Source: Flavobacteriaceae bacterium (GTDB lineage Bacteria; Bacteroidota; Bacteroidia; Flavobacteriales; Flavobacteriaceae). Taken from it: DNA of 33,550 bases. Position 1 is the stretch's first letter, and each line of letters opens with the position of its first letter. The position numbers and the translations under genes are program-made. Location: NCBI GenBank assembly GCA_002691645.1, contig NZIP01000019.1, positions 100,998 to 134,547 of the forward strand, read 5' to 3'. The notes beneath the pieces were generated by a model that was not told where the DNA came from, searched no databases, and worked only from the letters and a program-made list of their open reading frames with translations. Shown here piece by piece: positions 16,374-24,829 of this stretch.

Positions 16374-16417
16374 AATTGTTAACAAATCTGTGCAAAAATT
16401 AAGTCAATTGTTAATAA
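16374..16417. promoter_or_regulatory. Repeated AATTGTTAA elements upstream of parA
   Basis: The palindrome TTGTTAACAA (16376-16385) and the near copy TTGTTAATAA (16408-16417) lie 32 bases apart, about three helical turns, in the parA upstream gap. Each is preceded by AA. They could be an operator pair; this is inference from spacing and symmetry. Confidence 0.3.
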
Positions 16418-16428
16418 AGTGGAGGCGC

Positions 16429-16740
16429 TTATTTTAGACTGTCTTGATATTCAATTATAAATACCTCTTCGTTATCTTTTTTAAAGTAATATTGCTCACG
16501 AGCAAATGCCTCCTTGGCTTTGCTAGATTTGAGTGTATCCAAAAGCGCTCTGTTTTTAGCTATTTCTTCTTCGAGGAACTTTTTTTCAAGTTCTAAGCTT
16601 TCAATATTCCTATTCAATTGTAATTGATGCATAAATGAGTTGGGGTGAATAAAAAACAAATACAAAAAGGCCAAAAAAGAAAAAATGACATAGGTATTTG
16701 TTACAAATTTCAATGTGGATTTAGATAGTTTAGGACGCAT
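16429..16740 (-). CDS. FtsB/DivIC-like septum formation protein
   Basis: A protein of about 103 residues with a short basic N-terminus, one membrane segment (about 12-32) and a coiled coil (NIESLELEKKFLEEEIAKNRALLDTL), ending with the family pattern AREQYYFKKDNEEVFII. FtsB/DivIC forms a complex with FtsL and FtsQ that activates septal peptidoglycan synthesis. The ATG at 16740 is preferred over GTG at 16746; it overlaps the udk end by 11 bases, implying coupling. It is the last gene of the recycling-enzyme operon. Confidence 0.88.
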   Translation of the reverse strand: MRPKLSKSTLKFVTNTYVIFSFLAFLYLFFIHPNSFMHQLQLNRNIESLELEKKFLEEEIAKNRALLDTLKSSKAKEAFAREQYYFKKDNEEVFIIEYQDSLK

Positions 16741-17350
16741 TTTCACTAATTTTAGAGGTCAAATTTTTGCTGATTTCTTCAATTACACCTGAATTAAATG
16801 TATTGGTGGAGATGACTAAATTACTCTGTTTTTTTTGAGGGTAAACAAAGGATTCGTGCATGGGCTTTACTTGAGTTAAATAGCGTTGAATGCTAAAGTC
16901 GAACTGATGACCTCTTTCTTTCATGTCTCTTTCTAAGCGCCTTATCAACCTAATATCGTCATCGGTGTCTAAATAAATCCAGAAATCTACACTTTCTTTT
17001 AATTTTTGATTTTGCATGAGTAAAATTCCCTCAAGAATTAAAAGGGGGGTAGGTTCGATACATTTGCTTTTTGCAGCTCTTGTCTCGATTTTAAAATCAT
17101 AAGTTGGTTGCTCAACTGTTTTTCCTGAGTTTAACGATTGAATATGGTATACGAGTAAATCAAAATCTATAGCGTCGGGATGATCAAAATTTACTGCTTT
17201 TCGATCTTCACGACTCAAATGAGACAAATCCTTATAGTAATCGTCTTGAGAAATAATTTGAAATTTTCCTTCAGGCAGCAAGTCACTCAACGAATTGACA
17301 AAGGTTGTTTTTCCACTCGCTGATCCACCTACGATTCCTACCGTATACAT
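16730..17350 (-). CDS. udk: Uridine kinase
   Basis: A 206-residue P-loop kinase with Walker A GGSASGKT (8-15), the QDDYYKDLSHL segment (about 35-45), VNFDHPDAIDFDLL (about 53-66) and the arginine-rich lid RLIRRLERDMKERGH. It phosphorylates uridine and cytidine in pyrimidine salvage. The gene starts nine bases after anmK and overlaps the FtsB-like gene, so it is part of the same transcript. Its presence in a cell-wall operon probably reflects operon packing or a link to UDP-sugar supply. Confidence 0.94.
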   Translation of the reverse strand: MYTVGIVGGSASGKTTFVNSLSDLLPEGKFQIISQDDYYKDLSHLSREDRKAVNFDHPDAIDFDLLVYHIQSLNSGKTVEQPTYDFKIETRAAKSKCIEPTPLLILEGILLMQNQKLKESVDFWIYLDTDDDIRLIRRLERDMKERGHQFDFSIQRYLTQVKPMHESFVYPQKKQSNLVISTNTFNSGVIEEISKNLTSKISENAS

Positions 17351-17359
17351 GTCCGATGT

Positions 17360-18442
17360 TTATGAGTTAAAACCATATAAATCTCCAGAGCTTGAATTGC
17401 GCTTTGCTCCTGTCACAGAAGCTAATACATTTCGCGCTCCTTTAAATCTCAAAACACCCATAAAAGCGAAAATTAAAGCTTCTTTATAATCGACTAATTC
17501 CTTATTGGGAATTATGACCTCTGCGCATCTTTCTAGGTGCTTTGTCAGACTTAATTTAAAGGCGGGATTTTTAATTCCTCCTCCGGTAATTAACACTTTA
17601 GGTGCTGTTTTTGTTTCACAAATTTCTGAAATCACTTTGAATATTTGGTAAGAATTGTGCTCAATTACGGTTGACATTTTGTCTTCAAGGCTGCAGTCGA
17701 ATGCATCTAAAACAGGGCGAAAATGAGATTTAAACCATTCTATACCCAATGATTTAGGGGGATTTAGGGCGTAATAATCAAGTTCATTTAACAAGGCGAA
17801 TAAATCTGCATTTACTTTTCCTGTAAAAGCAATTTCACCATCCTTATCATATTCTTTTTGCAATTTACCTGCGAGGTAATTTAGAGGCATATTGGCCATA
17901 CCGATGTCAAAAGCGATTCGATGACCTTCACTTACGTATGAAATATTACTTATTCCTCCTAAGTTCAAGCAGAAGTCGTACTCTGCGAATAGGAGTTGAT
18001 CTCCAATGGGGACCAAAGGTGCTCCTTGCCCGCCAAGAGCAACATCTAATGCCCTAAAATTGTTGATTACGGGAATTTTACATTTTTGATAGATGGCTTT
18101 TGCGTCTCCTAATTGTTGGGTCACTCCTTGCTGCGGCTTATGATGTGAGGTGTGTCCGTGACTGCAGACGAAGTCAATATCGATAAGATGTTTGGTTTTA
18201 AAGTCATTTACAGCCTCGCCGATGAATTGACCGAAGTCTACATCCAAAATTTGGTGTTCTTCTATTGTCAGCTCGACCGCGATTCTAAGTCGATTTAATA
18301 GGGGTTTAGGATAGCTGACTGTTTCAGTTGCTTTTAATTTGTATTGCCAACTGTCGTTTGTGTTGGTAAATTCAACTGCCGCTATATCTAAGCCATCAAG
18401 TGAGGTTCCTGACATTAATCCTAAGACACAGAAGCTATTCAT
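17360..18442 (-). CDS. anmK: Anhydro-N-acetylmuramic acid kinase
   Basis: A 360-residue AnmK. The signature GLMSGTSLDGLDIA (8-21) binds phosphate, and Asp179 in AFDIGMANM corresponds to the catalytic Asp of the FDxGxxN motif. The LNLGGISNISY segment (159-169) and the C-terminal LITGGGIKNPAF motif are typical. The enzyme opens the 1,6-anhydro ring of anhMurNAc and phosphorylates it to MurNAc-6-P, the substrate of MurQ. It starts nine bases after the GH3 gene. murQ lies about 5.6 kb away in the divergent operon of the same region, which strongly supports a recycling role. Confidence 0.94.
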   Translation of the reverse strand: MNSFCVLGLMSGTSLDGLDIAAVEFTNTNDSWQYKLKATETVSYPKPLLNRLRIAVELTIEEHQILDVDFGQFIGEAVNDFKTKHLIDIDFVCSHGHTSHHKPQQGVTQQLGDAKAIYQKCKIPVINNFRALDVALGGQGAPLVPIGDQLLFAEYDFCLNLGGISNISYVSEGHRIAFDIGMANMPLNYLAGKLQKEYDKDGEIAFTGKVNADLFALLNELDYYALNPPKSLGIEWFKSHFRPVLDAFDCSLEDKMSTVIEHNSYQIFKVISEICETKTAPKVLITGGGIKNPAFKLSLTKHLERCAEVIIPNKELVDYKEALIFAFMGVLRFKGARNVLASVTGAKRNSSSGDLYGFNS

Positions 18443-18451
18443 TTAGTACAA

Positions 18452-19936
18452 TTAAAAATTAAATTTCTCCAGCGTTCTTGGTTGAATAAAGTGATTTGCA
18501 CAAGCGACTTGATACTCTTTTTGTGCTAGAAAGGTACAAAGTACAGTAATATCTTTACTTTTTTTTAAGTGGTGAACGAAGTAAGGATTTCCGAAAATGA
18601 TGATGCAGTGTGGATTTTTCTGAATTTGTTCATTAATCTCTTCAATTTCTGTTTGGTCAAACCCAAAATTGCCACCTGGTCTTAATTGTGGAGGTTGAAT
18701 GCATAGAACCTTATTAGGAGAAGTATCTTCAAGCTTATGTGCGTTTTTCAATTCTTGCTCAAAAAATTCAGGAATTGCACCAAAATATTTTAAACTAAAA
18801 GTGCTTTTCGATTCCGGTCGCCAGGTGGATTCTCCTTCGATCAAGGCTATGAGTTTTGATGCAATCTCAGTATGATAATCATCAATATTATAGTTGCGTA
18901 GTTCTTTGTGCTGTTCTATCGCTGAATATTGTTCTTTTAACCTTTGAACCTTTTGATATCTGGTGTTAATGAGCTCTTTGTCACATTTTGAAATAAGATT
19001 TATCGCCTCGGGAATATCTTCAGCAAAACACAAAAAGTCGCAGCCGGCTACATAGGCCTCAAGGCATAATTGAGCATTAGTCTTGGTATTGTTTATTTTC
19101 AAAGCCTTCATGTTCAAGGCATCAGAGAATACTGTTCCCTTAAAGTTTAATCTAGATTTTAAGAGCTCAATGTTTTGTTGTGATAGCGAAGATGGATTTT
19201 CTTGGTCTATAGCTGGTGCAAGTAGATGCGCAATCATGACGGCTTCGGTATTCTCATCGATTAATTTTCGATACGGAATCCAATCAGATGCTTCAAACTC
19301 AGCTATAGATTTCTGAATTAAAGGGAGGTGATGATGAGAATCTAAATCGGTATCACCGTGACCAGGAAAATGTTTTAAACAAGGCATAACTCCCGCTGCT
19401 CGCATTCCATTCATAAAAGCTTGAGCTTGGAGGCTTATTCGTTCAGGGTTATTTCCAAATGCTCTAAAACCTATAACGGGATTATTAGGATTGCTATTGA
19501 CATCAACCACGGGTGCAAAATTCATGTGAATTCCAATTTCAGCGCATTCTTTTCCGCATAGGTATCCGGTTTGTTCAATATCTGTTAAATCGTCTAATGT
19601 CCCTAAAGCAGCTGCATAGGGCAGTAGTTTTAAGTTTTTAACGCGCATGGCAAGTCCCCATTCAGCATCGATGCTTATTAGAAGTGGAGTTTTACTTATG
19701 CTTTGAAAGTGCTCAATCTTTTCTCGTAAGAGTTGCAGCTCATTTTCATGTTCAAAATCATTCGATTTTTGATCGGCTTTATTGGCGGCTGCACTTTGTC
19801 TTGAATGAAAGAAACATAGGCCTCCTACATGATAATCTGTAATGAGTTCTTCGAGATAATTCATGTGCTGCTCGGAGTCATGAATAAAGGCTGCTGGCAT
19901 AAAACTTTGCCCTATTTTCTTTCTCTGTGATGTCAT
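18452..19936 (-). CDS. nagZ: Glycoside hydrolase family 3 beta-N-acetylglucosaminidase (NagZ-like)
   Basis: A 494-residue GH3 protein. The NagZ hallmark KHFPGHGDTDLDSH (188-201) contains the Asp199-His201 catalytic dyad, and the nucleophile is Asp272 in FSDALNM. Family segments NFAPVVDVNSNP and VIGFRAFG are also present. NagZ removes GlcNAc from GlcNAc-anhMurNAc products. After the barrel (to about 330) comes an extra domain of about 150 residues ending near FIQPRTLEKFNF, a Rossmann-like C-terminal domain as in Bacillus NagZ. No signal peptide is seen, so the protein is cytoplasmic, consistent with import of intact disaccharides by the adjacent permease. Spacing is nine bases on both sides. 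Confidence 0.92.
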   Translation of the reverse strand: MTSQRKKIGQSFMPAAFIHDSEQHMNYLEELITDYHVGGLCFFHSRQSAAANKADQKSNDFEHENELQLLREKIEHFQSISKTPLLISIDAEWGLAMRVKNLKLLPYAAALGTLDDLTDIEQTGYLCGKECAEIGIHMNFAPVVDVNSNPNNPVIGFRAFGNNPERISLQAQAFMNGMRAAGVMPCLKHFPGHGDTDLDSHHHLPLIQKSIAEFEASDWIPYRKLIDENTEAVMIAHLLAPAIDQENPSSLSQQNIELLKSRLNFKGTVFSDALNMKALKINNTKTNAQLCLEAYVAGCDFLCFAEDIPEAINLISKCDKELINTRYQKVQRLKEQYSAIEQHKELRNYNIDDYHTEIASKLIALIEGESTWRPESKSTFSLKYFGAIPEFFEQELKNAHKLEDTSPNKVLCIQPPQLRPGGNFGFDQTEIEEINEQIQKNPHCIIIFGNPYFVHHLKKSKDITVLCTFLAQKEYQVACANHFIQPRTLEKFNF

Positions 19937-19945
19937 AGGGTAGTT

Positions 19946-21196
19946 TTAGTCCGATTTTCTGCCATAGGTTTCGGGGTATTTCAACTTTCTTGCAATGAGA
20001 AAGGCTGGAATCGCACAGAGCAGCACCCAAACAAAGAATAATTCGTATCCCAATACTTCTTGAATATATCCAGATAGCATACCGGGCAACATCATGCCCA
20101 AGGCCATCACTCCAGTGGCTATAGCGTAATGTGCAGTTTTTGTGGGGCCTTCTGCGAGAAACATCAGGTAAATTAGAAATGCTGCAAAACCAAAACCATA
20201 GCCGAACTGCTCGAGAATGACCGTTGTCGATATCCAGAATAAATTGTCAATTTGAAAGTAGGCGAGTAGGAGGTAGCACAGATTAGGAAGATTTAAACTG
20301 ATTAGCATGGGAAACATCCAACGCTTTAGACCGTGTTTTGAAATGACAATACCGCCCAAAATACCTCCAGTAGACAAAGCGATAACTCCTAATGTACCGT
20401 AAATACTTCCTATCGTCTGTGTGCTTAAGGCTAAACCTCCTGCTGTTTTATCATCCAGCATGAAAGGAGAAGCCATTTTTACCAATTGAGATTCTCCTAA
20501 TCTATAGGTCAATATAAAAGCAAGTGCGTAGAGGATCTGTTTCTTTTTAAAGAAAGACTTAAAAACCGCTAAAAAACTTGTAGATGAACTGCTTTTGTCC
20601 TCTTTAATTGCGGGAGTGAACCACCAATTTTTAAGTGCCAATACGGCCATTAAAATACCGCTGATGAGCATTGTCAAAGACCAGGCTTTCGCATTAACTC
20701 CGTATTTCATTTCAAAGTATCCAGCTAAAACGACTAACCCACCTTGCCCTGTGAGCATAGCGAATCGGTAAAATAGCGAACGAATTCCAACAAATAAAGA
20801 CTGTTCACGTTGCGATAAGGCCATGAGATAATAGCCATCAGTGGCGATATCATTAGTCGCAGAAGCAAAAGCTACCATCCAAAAACAGGCCAAAGTACTA
20901 ACTAGAAACCACTGGGTAGGAATGAGTAATCCTGCAATGATAAAACAAGCAGCGATAATCATTTGCATACTGACATACCAAGATTTTTTCTGATACCACA
21001 AATCGACAATGGGGCTCCAAAGAGGTTTCAATACCCACGGTAGATAGAGCCATGAGGTATATAATCCGATTTCAGCATTCGAAAGCCCTAATCTTTTGTA
21101 GAGGATAACAGAAACACTAACTACCAATACATAGGGTAGTCCTTGAGTAAAGTAGAGTAGAGGTACCCAAATTGAAGGGTTTTTGCGAAAATTCAT
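19946..21196 (-). CDS. AmpG-like MFS permease
   Basis: A 416-residue major facilitator protein with about 12 membrane segments. The start WVPLLYFTQGLPYVLVVSVSV and the LGLSNAEIGLYTSWLYLPWVLKPLWSP loop match AmpG-type permeases, which import GlcNAc-anhMurNAc-peptides. In Bacteroidota similar proteins also carry other sugars, so context is the main evidence for muropeptide import: nagZ and anmK directly follow, and murQ is divergent. It lies 15 bases after the NagB fusion gene and nine before the nagZ-like gene. Confidence 0.85.
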   Translation of the reverse strand: MNFRKNPSIWVPLLYFTQGLPYVLVVSVSVILYKRLGLSNAEIGLYTSWLYLPWVLKPLWSPIVDLWYQKKSWYVSMQMIIAACFIIAGLLIPTQWFLVSTLACFWMVAFASATNDIATDGYYLMALSQREQSLFVGIRSLFYRFAMLTGQGGLVVLAGYFEMKYGVNAKAWSLTMLISGILMAVLALKNWWFTPAIKEDKSSSSTSFLAVFKSFFKKKQILYALAFILTYRLGESQLVKMASPFMLDDKTAGGLALSTQTIGSIYGTLGVIALSTGGILGGIVISKHGLKRWMFPMLISLNLPNLCYLLLAYFQIDNLFWISTTVILEQFGYGFGFAAFLIYLMFLAEGPTKTAHYAIATGVMALGMMLPGMLSGYIQEVLGYELFFVWVLLCAIPAFLIARKLKYPETYGRKSD

Positions 21197-21211
21197 ACCC
21201 TTAAAGTAAGC

Positions 21212-23131
21212 TTAAAAGTGGTATCGAACAAAACCTTCCATAGCTTCATATTCAGCCATTCCTAATAAATTGTATTTATGTGCGGTGTCTTTATTTCGAT
21301 CCTCAGCTCGTTGCCAAAATTCGCGCTCATCATTTCCTGGAAACATTGCAGCGTCTTTTTGGGATTGGTGTTTAAAAATGGCGTTGATTTTTCGAGTCAT
21401 ATCCCTTGGTCCAATAGGTATGGCCATTTCCATGTCTGCGATATCCCATTCTTGCCAAGCTCCGCGATACAGCCAAACGTAGCAATCCTCAAGCCATTTC
21501 GCCTTGGTTTCTTTCAATTGTTTTAAGGCTTCAAAGATGATTGAAAGACAGACGCGGTGTGTTCCGTGCGGGTCTGACAAATCTCCAGCAGCATAAATTT
21601 GATGAGGCTGAACTCTTTGCAATAAATCAACCGTAATATCAATATCTTTTTGACTGAAAGGTTTTTTCTTTACGGTTCCTGTCTCGTAAAAAGGCAGGTT
21701 TTGAAAGTGCGCGTGCTTTTCTTTAACCCCACAGTATCGACAGGCGGCGAGAGCTTCACCTTTTCGAATCATTCCTTTTAATTGCTGAATTTCAGGGCTG
21801 TCGATTTCACCAGCTTTTTTGCTGGCTAAAAAGGCGCGAACTGTTTCGATTTTTGACTCCATTTCTTTAGAAGGTTGTACTTCTTTTGCGAAATCCAAAA
21901 AGCGAATGACTTCATCGTCAAAAACAGCGATATTACCGGAGGTTTGATAGGCAACATGAACTTCGTGACCCTGATCGACTAGTCTGAGTAAGGTTCCCCC
22001 CATTGAGATTACATCATCATCAGGATGTGGACTAAAAATCAAACTGGTTTTCGGAAAGGGCGTGGCGCGTTCAGGTCGCTTGCTGTCATCAGCATTTGGT
22101 TTTCCTCCAGGCCAACCCGTTATAGTGCGTTGAAGCGTATTGAATACTTTTAGGTTGATCTGTTCAGCTGATCCATATTCTGCAATGAGATTACCCATTC
22201 CGTATTCATTATAATCTTCATTGGTCAATTTTAAGACGGCCTTTTTCGTGGTCTCTGATAGCCATATACAGGCTTTTTTAATCAATTTATCGCTCCAATT
22301 ACAATCACCAACAAGCCAGGGTGTTTCTATTCGGGTCAATTGAGATGCTGCGGCCTCATCTAAAACATAGTTGCAGTTTTGATGCTGTTGCAAGAATGTT
22401 GCAGGTATTGTTTCTCGAATTGCTCCTTCCACAGCTTCTTTTACAATTTTTGACTTGCCTTCTCCCCAGGCCATTAAAATGACTTTTTTGGCAGCCATTA
22501 TTGTTCCAACTCCCATAGTTATAGCGCGTTGGGGTACGTGTTCTAAACCAAAGAAATCACTTGCGGCATCTAATTTTGTTACCCGATCAAGACGAACCAT
22601 TCTCGTTTTACTGCTTACAATTGATCCGGGTTCATTGAATCCGATGTGACCTGTTCGGCCAATCCCTAAAACCTGCAAATCAATTCCTCCAAATGCTTCA
22701 ATTTTTTGCTCGTACTCTTCGCAAAAGGCTCTTATATTTTCCGCACCTTTAAGTGTTCCATCAGGAATGTGAATGTTTTCTTTTTTGATGTCCAAATGAT
22801 CGAAAAGGTGTTCATTCATAAACCGAACGTAAGAGTGAATCGATTCAGGTGTCATGGGGTAGTACTCATCTAAGTTAAATGTGATCACATTGTTAAAACT
22901 CACATTCTGTTTTTGATGAAACTCCACGAGGTACTCATAGACCTTTATAGGAGTAGAACCCGTTGCCAAACCAAGGACAAAGTTTTTCCCTTGTCTTTGC
23001 TTTTGAAGCATAGTATCTACAATTTCTTTTGCTACGTCATAGGAGGCTTTGTTCGAATCTTCGAATATCGAAGTTGGAATCTTTTCAAATTTACGCGTTT
23101 CGGCTGCGGCGGAATCAATGAGATGAGTCAT
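21212..23131 (-). CDS. nagB: NagB - PIG-L fusion: glucosamine-6-phosphate deaminase with deacetylase-like domain
   Basis: A 639-residue two-domain protein. Residues about 15-270 are NagB, with LGLATGSTP (53-61), NLDEY (86-90, Asp88 as the general acid-base) and GIGRTGHIGFNEP (156-168). His162 and Glu167 are kept, but the position of the E. coli catalytic-loop Asp141 is Thr160. Residues about 360-560 are a PIG-L/LmbE deacetylase: SPHPDDD (367-373), with catalytic Asp371 and metal ligands His369 and Asp372, and DPHGTHR (520-526) with His525. NagB converts GlcN-6-P to fructose-6-P and ammonia. PIG-L enzymes remove acetyl from GlcNAc conjugates, so this half may do the NagA step (inference). Similar fusions are familiar in Bacteroidota. 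The gene heads the recycling operon and diverges from the DeoR regulator. Confidence 0.93.
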   Translation of the reverse strand: MTHLIDSAAAETRKFEKIPTSIFEDSNKASYDVAKEIVDTMLQKQRQGKNFVLGLATGSTPIKVYEYLVEFHQKQNVSFNNVITFNLDEYYPMTPESIHSYVRFMNEHLFDHLDIKKENIHIPDGTLKGAENIRAFCEEYEQKIEAFGGIDLQVLGIGRTGHIGFNEPGSIVSSKTRMVRLDRVTKLDAASDFFGLEHVPQRAITMGVGTIMAAKKVILMAWGEGKSKIVKEAVEGAIRETIPATFLQQHQNCNYVLDEAAASQLTRIETPWLVGDCNWSDKLIKKACIWLSETTKKAVLKLTNEDYNEYGMGNLIAEYGSAEQINLKVFNTLQRTITGWPGGKPNADDSKRPERATPFPKTSLIFSPHPDDDVISMGGTLLRLVDQGHEVHVAYQTSGNIAVFDDEVIRFLDFAKEVQPSKEMESKIETVRAFLASKKAGEIDSPEIQQLKGMIRKGEALAACRYCGVKEKHAHFQNLPFYETGTVKKKPFSQKDIDITVDLLQRVQPHQIYAAGDLSDPHGTHRVCLSIIFEALKQLKETKAKWLEDCYVWLYRGAWQEWDIADMEMAIPIGPRDMTRKINAIFKHQSQKDAAMFPGNDEREFWQRAEDRNKDTAHKYNLLGMAEYEAMEGFVRYHF

Positions 23132-23262
23132 ATTAGTTAGTTTGCAGTTATTTGCTGAAAAATACTACTTTTTGCCGTTTTTAATATCATTAAATGATTA
23201 AATTTGCAAATTATCGCATGATACATGCTTTTTTTTGCAATAATTGATAAAATAAGAATGCA
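23132..23262. promoter_or_regulatory. Palindrome-rich divergent control region between nagB fusion and DeoR regulator
   Basis: This 131-base gap holds three perfect symmetrical elements: ATCATT-A-AATGAT (23186-23198), AATTTGCAAATT (23201-23212) and GCATG-ATA-CATGC (23216-23228), plus a small CAAT-A-ATTG (23238-23246). They are candidate operators for the DeoR protein encoded on the right and sit around the -7 box of its promoter. Binding there could repress both divergent transcripts. No exact -7 box was found for the leftward nagB transcript. Confidence 0.55.
23199..23206 (+). promoter_or_regulatory. -7 element of the DeoR-murQ promoter
   Basis: TAAATTTG matches TAnnTTTG exactly. It overlaps the AATTTGCAAATT palindrome and touches the end of ATCATTAAATGAT, so a repressor bound there would block polymerase. 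The GTG start is 57 bases further on. Confidence 0.5.
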
Positions 23263-24012
23263 GTGTTAAGAGAAGAACGTTTTAAAAAGATACTCAATGA
23301 GGTGGCATTGCACAATCGTGTATTGATGACCGATTTAGCCGCTAATTTAGATGTGAGTGTTGACACCATCCGAAGAGATATAAAAGAATTAGATGCTTTG
23401 GGTAGCTTAAAAAAGGTACACGGAGGAGCAATTTCTGTGGCTTTTTCTTCTCTTAGCCCTTCGCGAAATAAAATTTATGCCTTACCTGAAAAAACGGCTA
23501 TAGCGCAAAAGGCAACTTCACTGTTAAAAAATGATGCTGTCATTTTCATTGATGGCGGAACCTCTTGTCTAGAACTGGCTAGACAAATTCCGGCTCATTT
23601 GAGTTTAACTGTATTTACCATTAGTTTATCAGTAGCCTTAGAACTACAGAATAAACCAAAGATTCAAACTATTGTAGTGGGAGGAAACCTTTCAAGAGAA
23701 ACAAATATTTGTTTAGGAAGTGCGGTTGTTCGTCAAATGAAAGATATTCGAGTAGATCTTGGGTTTATAGGCACAGGTTATGTAGACCCTCATGCGGGAT
23801 TGACTGAATTTGACTATGAAATTGTAGAACTTAAAAAAGCCTTGCTGGGTTCTTTTAAAAAAGTAGCGCTCTTGTGCATCAGTGAAAAATTGCACTCGAA
23901 TCATCGCTATACCACCTGTAGTATTAATGAAATTGATTTTATGGTCACTGAATTACATCCGGATGATGGCCTTTTAAAATCTTTTAAAACAATGGGTGTT
24001 CAAATAGTTTAA
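23263..24012 (+). CDS. DeoR-family transcriptional regulator of amino-sugar recycling
   Basis: A 249-residue DeoR regulator: N-terminal helix-turn-helix with LMTDLAANLDVSVDTIRRDIKEL (about 19-41) and the GSLKKVHGGA wing, then the sugar-phosphate sensor domain with IDGGTSCLELARQI and GGNLSRETNICLG. The start is GTG at 23263; a stop codon lies five codons upstream and the nearest ATG is out of frame. DeoR proteins usually repress sugar genes and are released by a phosphorylated sugar; here GlcNAc-6-P, MurNAc-6-P or GlcN-6-P are likely effectors (inference). murQ follows after 16 bases and the NagB fusion is divergent. Confidence 0.9.
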   Translation: MLREERFKKILNEVALHNRVLMTDLAANLDVSVDTIRRDIKELDALGSLKKVHGGAISVAFSSLSPSRNKIYALPEKTAIAQKATSLLKNDAVIFIDGGTSCLELARQIPAHLSLTVFTISLSVALELQNKPKIQTIVVGGNLSRETNICLGSAVVRQMKDIRVDLGFIGTGYVDPHAGLTEFDYEIVELKKALLGSFKKVALLCISEKLHSNHRYTTCSINEIDFMVTELHPDDGLLKSFKTMGVQIV

Positions 24013-24028
24013 AAGCTTAAGTTTGAAC

Positions 24029-24829
24029 ATGAAAACTACAGAATCCTCCTCACTTTACGACAGTCTTGAGACTAAATCTACCTTAGAACTTTTGCAGGAA
24101 ATAAATGCAGAAGATCAGAAAGTAGCCCTTGCTGTACAAAAAGAAATTTCTAAAATAGAAGAGTTTGTAGAAGAAGCCTTTAAACGTTTTAAACAAGGCG
24201 GTCGTTTGTTTTATATCGGAGCGGGAACTTCAGGCCGACTTGGAGTAGTGGATGCATCAGAAATACCACCTACCTTTGGAATGCCACACGAACGGGTCAT
24301 TGGAATTATTGCTGGTGGAGACTCTGCAATTCGAAAGGCAGTGGAATTTGCCGAAGACAACCCAAACCAGGCATGGATTGATTTACAAGCTCATCAAATT
24401 CAAAAGGGTGATATTTTAGTTGGAATTGCAGCATCAGGAACAACTCCCTATGTAATCGGTGGAATAGAGGATGCTTGTAAAAACGGCATTCTCACCGCAT
24501 GTATTACCAATAATGCAAATTCTCCACTCTCTAAAGCTTGTGAGTACCCTATGGAAATTGTCGTTGGACCAGAATACGTCACGGGGAGTACACGTATGAA
24601 AAGCGGTACCGCTCAGAAACTGGTATTAAATATGATTTCAACCTCCCTCATGATAAAATACGGTCGCATTAAGGGTAATAAGATGGTTGATATGCAACTG
24701 AGTAATAATAAACTTGTTGAACGCGGAAGTCGCTACATTTCTGAAGCCCTCAATATTTCGATGGAAGAGGCTGCTGTTTTATTAGAAAAACACCGATCTG
24801 TTCGCGCAGCGATTAACGCTAAGCCTTAG
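24029..24829 (+). CDS. murQ: N-acetylmuramic acid 6-phosphate etherase
   Basis: A 266-residue MurQ with a SIS domain. The GAGTSGRLGVVDASEIPP motif contains the first catalytic Glu, the second Glu is in VEFAEDN, and TGSTRMKSGTAQKLVLNM is intact. It splits MurNAc-6-P into GlcNAc-6-P and D-lactate. The ATG at 24029 (MKTTESSS) is chosen over an in-frame TTG at 24023. It is about 30 residues shorter than E. coli MurQ at the C-terminus but keeps the full active site. It follows the DeoR gene by 16 bases. Its 3' end overlaps the convergent sugar dehydrogenase gene by 11 bases. Confidence 0.95.
   Translation: MKTTESSSLYDSLETKSTLELLQEINAEDQKVALAVQKEISKIEEFVEEAFKRFKQGGRLFYIGAGTSGRLGVVDASEIPPTFGMPHERVIGIIAGGDSAIRKAVEFAEDNPNQAWIDLQAHQIQKGDILVGIAASGTTPYVIGGIEDACKNGILTACITNNANSPLSKACEYPMEIVVGPEYVTGSTRMKSGTAQKLVLNMISTSLMIKYGRIKGNKMVDMQLSNNKLVERGSRYISEALNISMEEAAVLLEKHRSVRAAINAKP

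Noticed and set aside
14631-16428. parS site near parAB
   Set aside because: No 16-base palindrome of the GTTTCACGTGAAAC or similar type is present here; the TTGTTAACAA element does not match.
21270-21526. Two plus-strand open frames in the NagB-PIG-L gene
   Set aside because: They lie antisense to well-conserved PIG-L domain codons, overlap each other, and carry no recognisable motif.
24819-24829. Frameshift at the murQ end because of the 11-base overlap with the sugar dehydrogenase
   Set aside because: Both proteins end at plausible family positions; a short convergent overlap of stop regions is ordinary.
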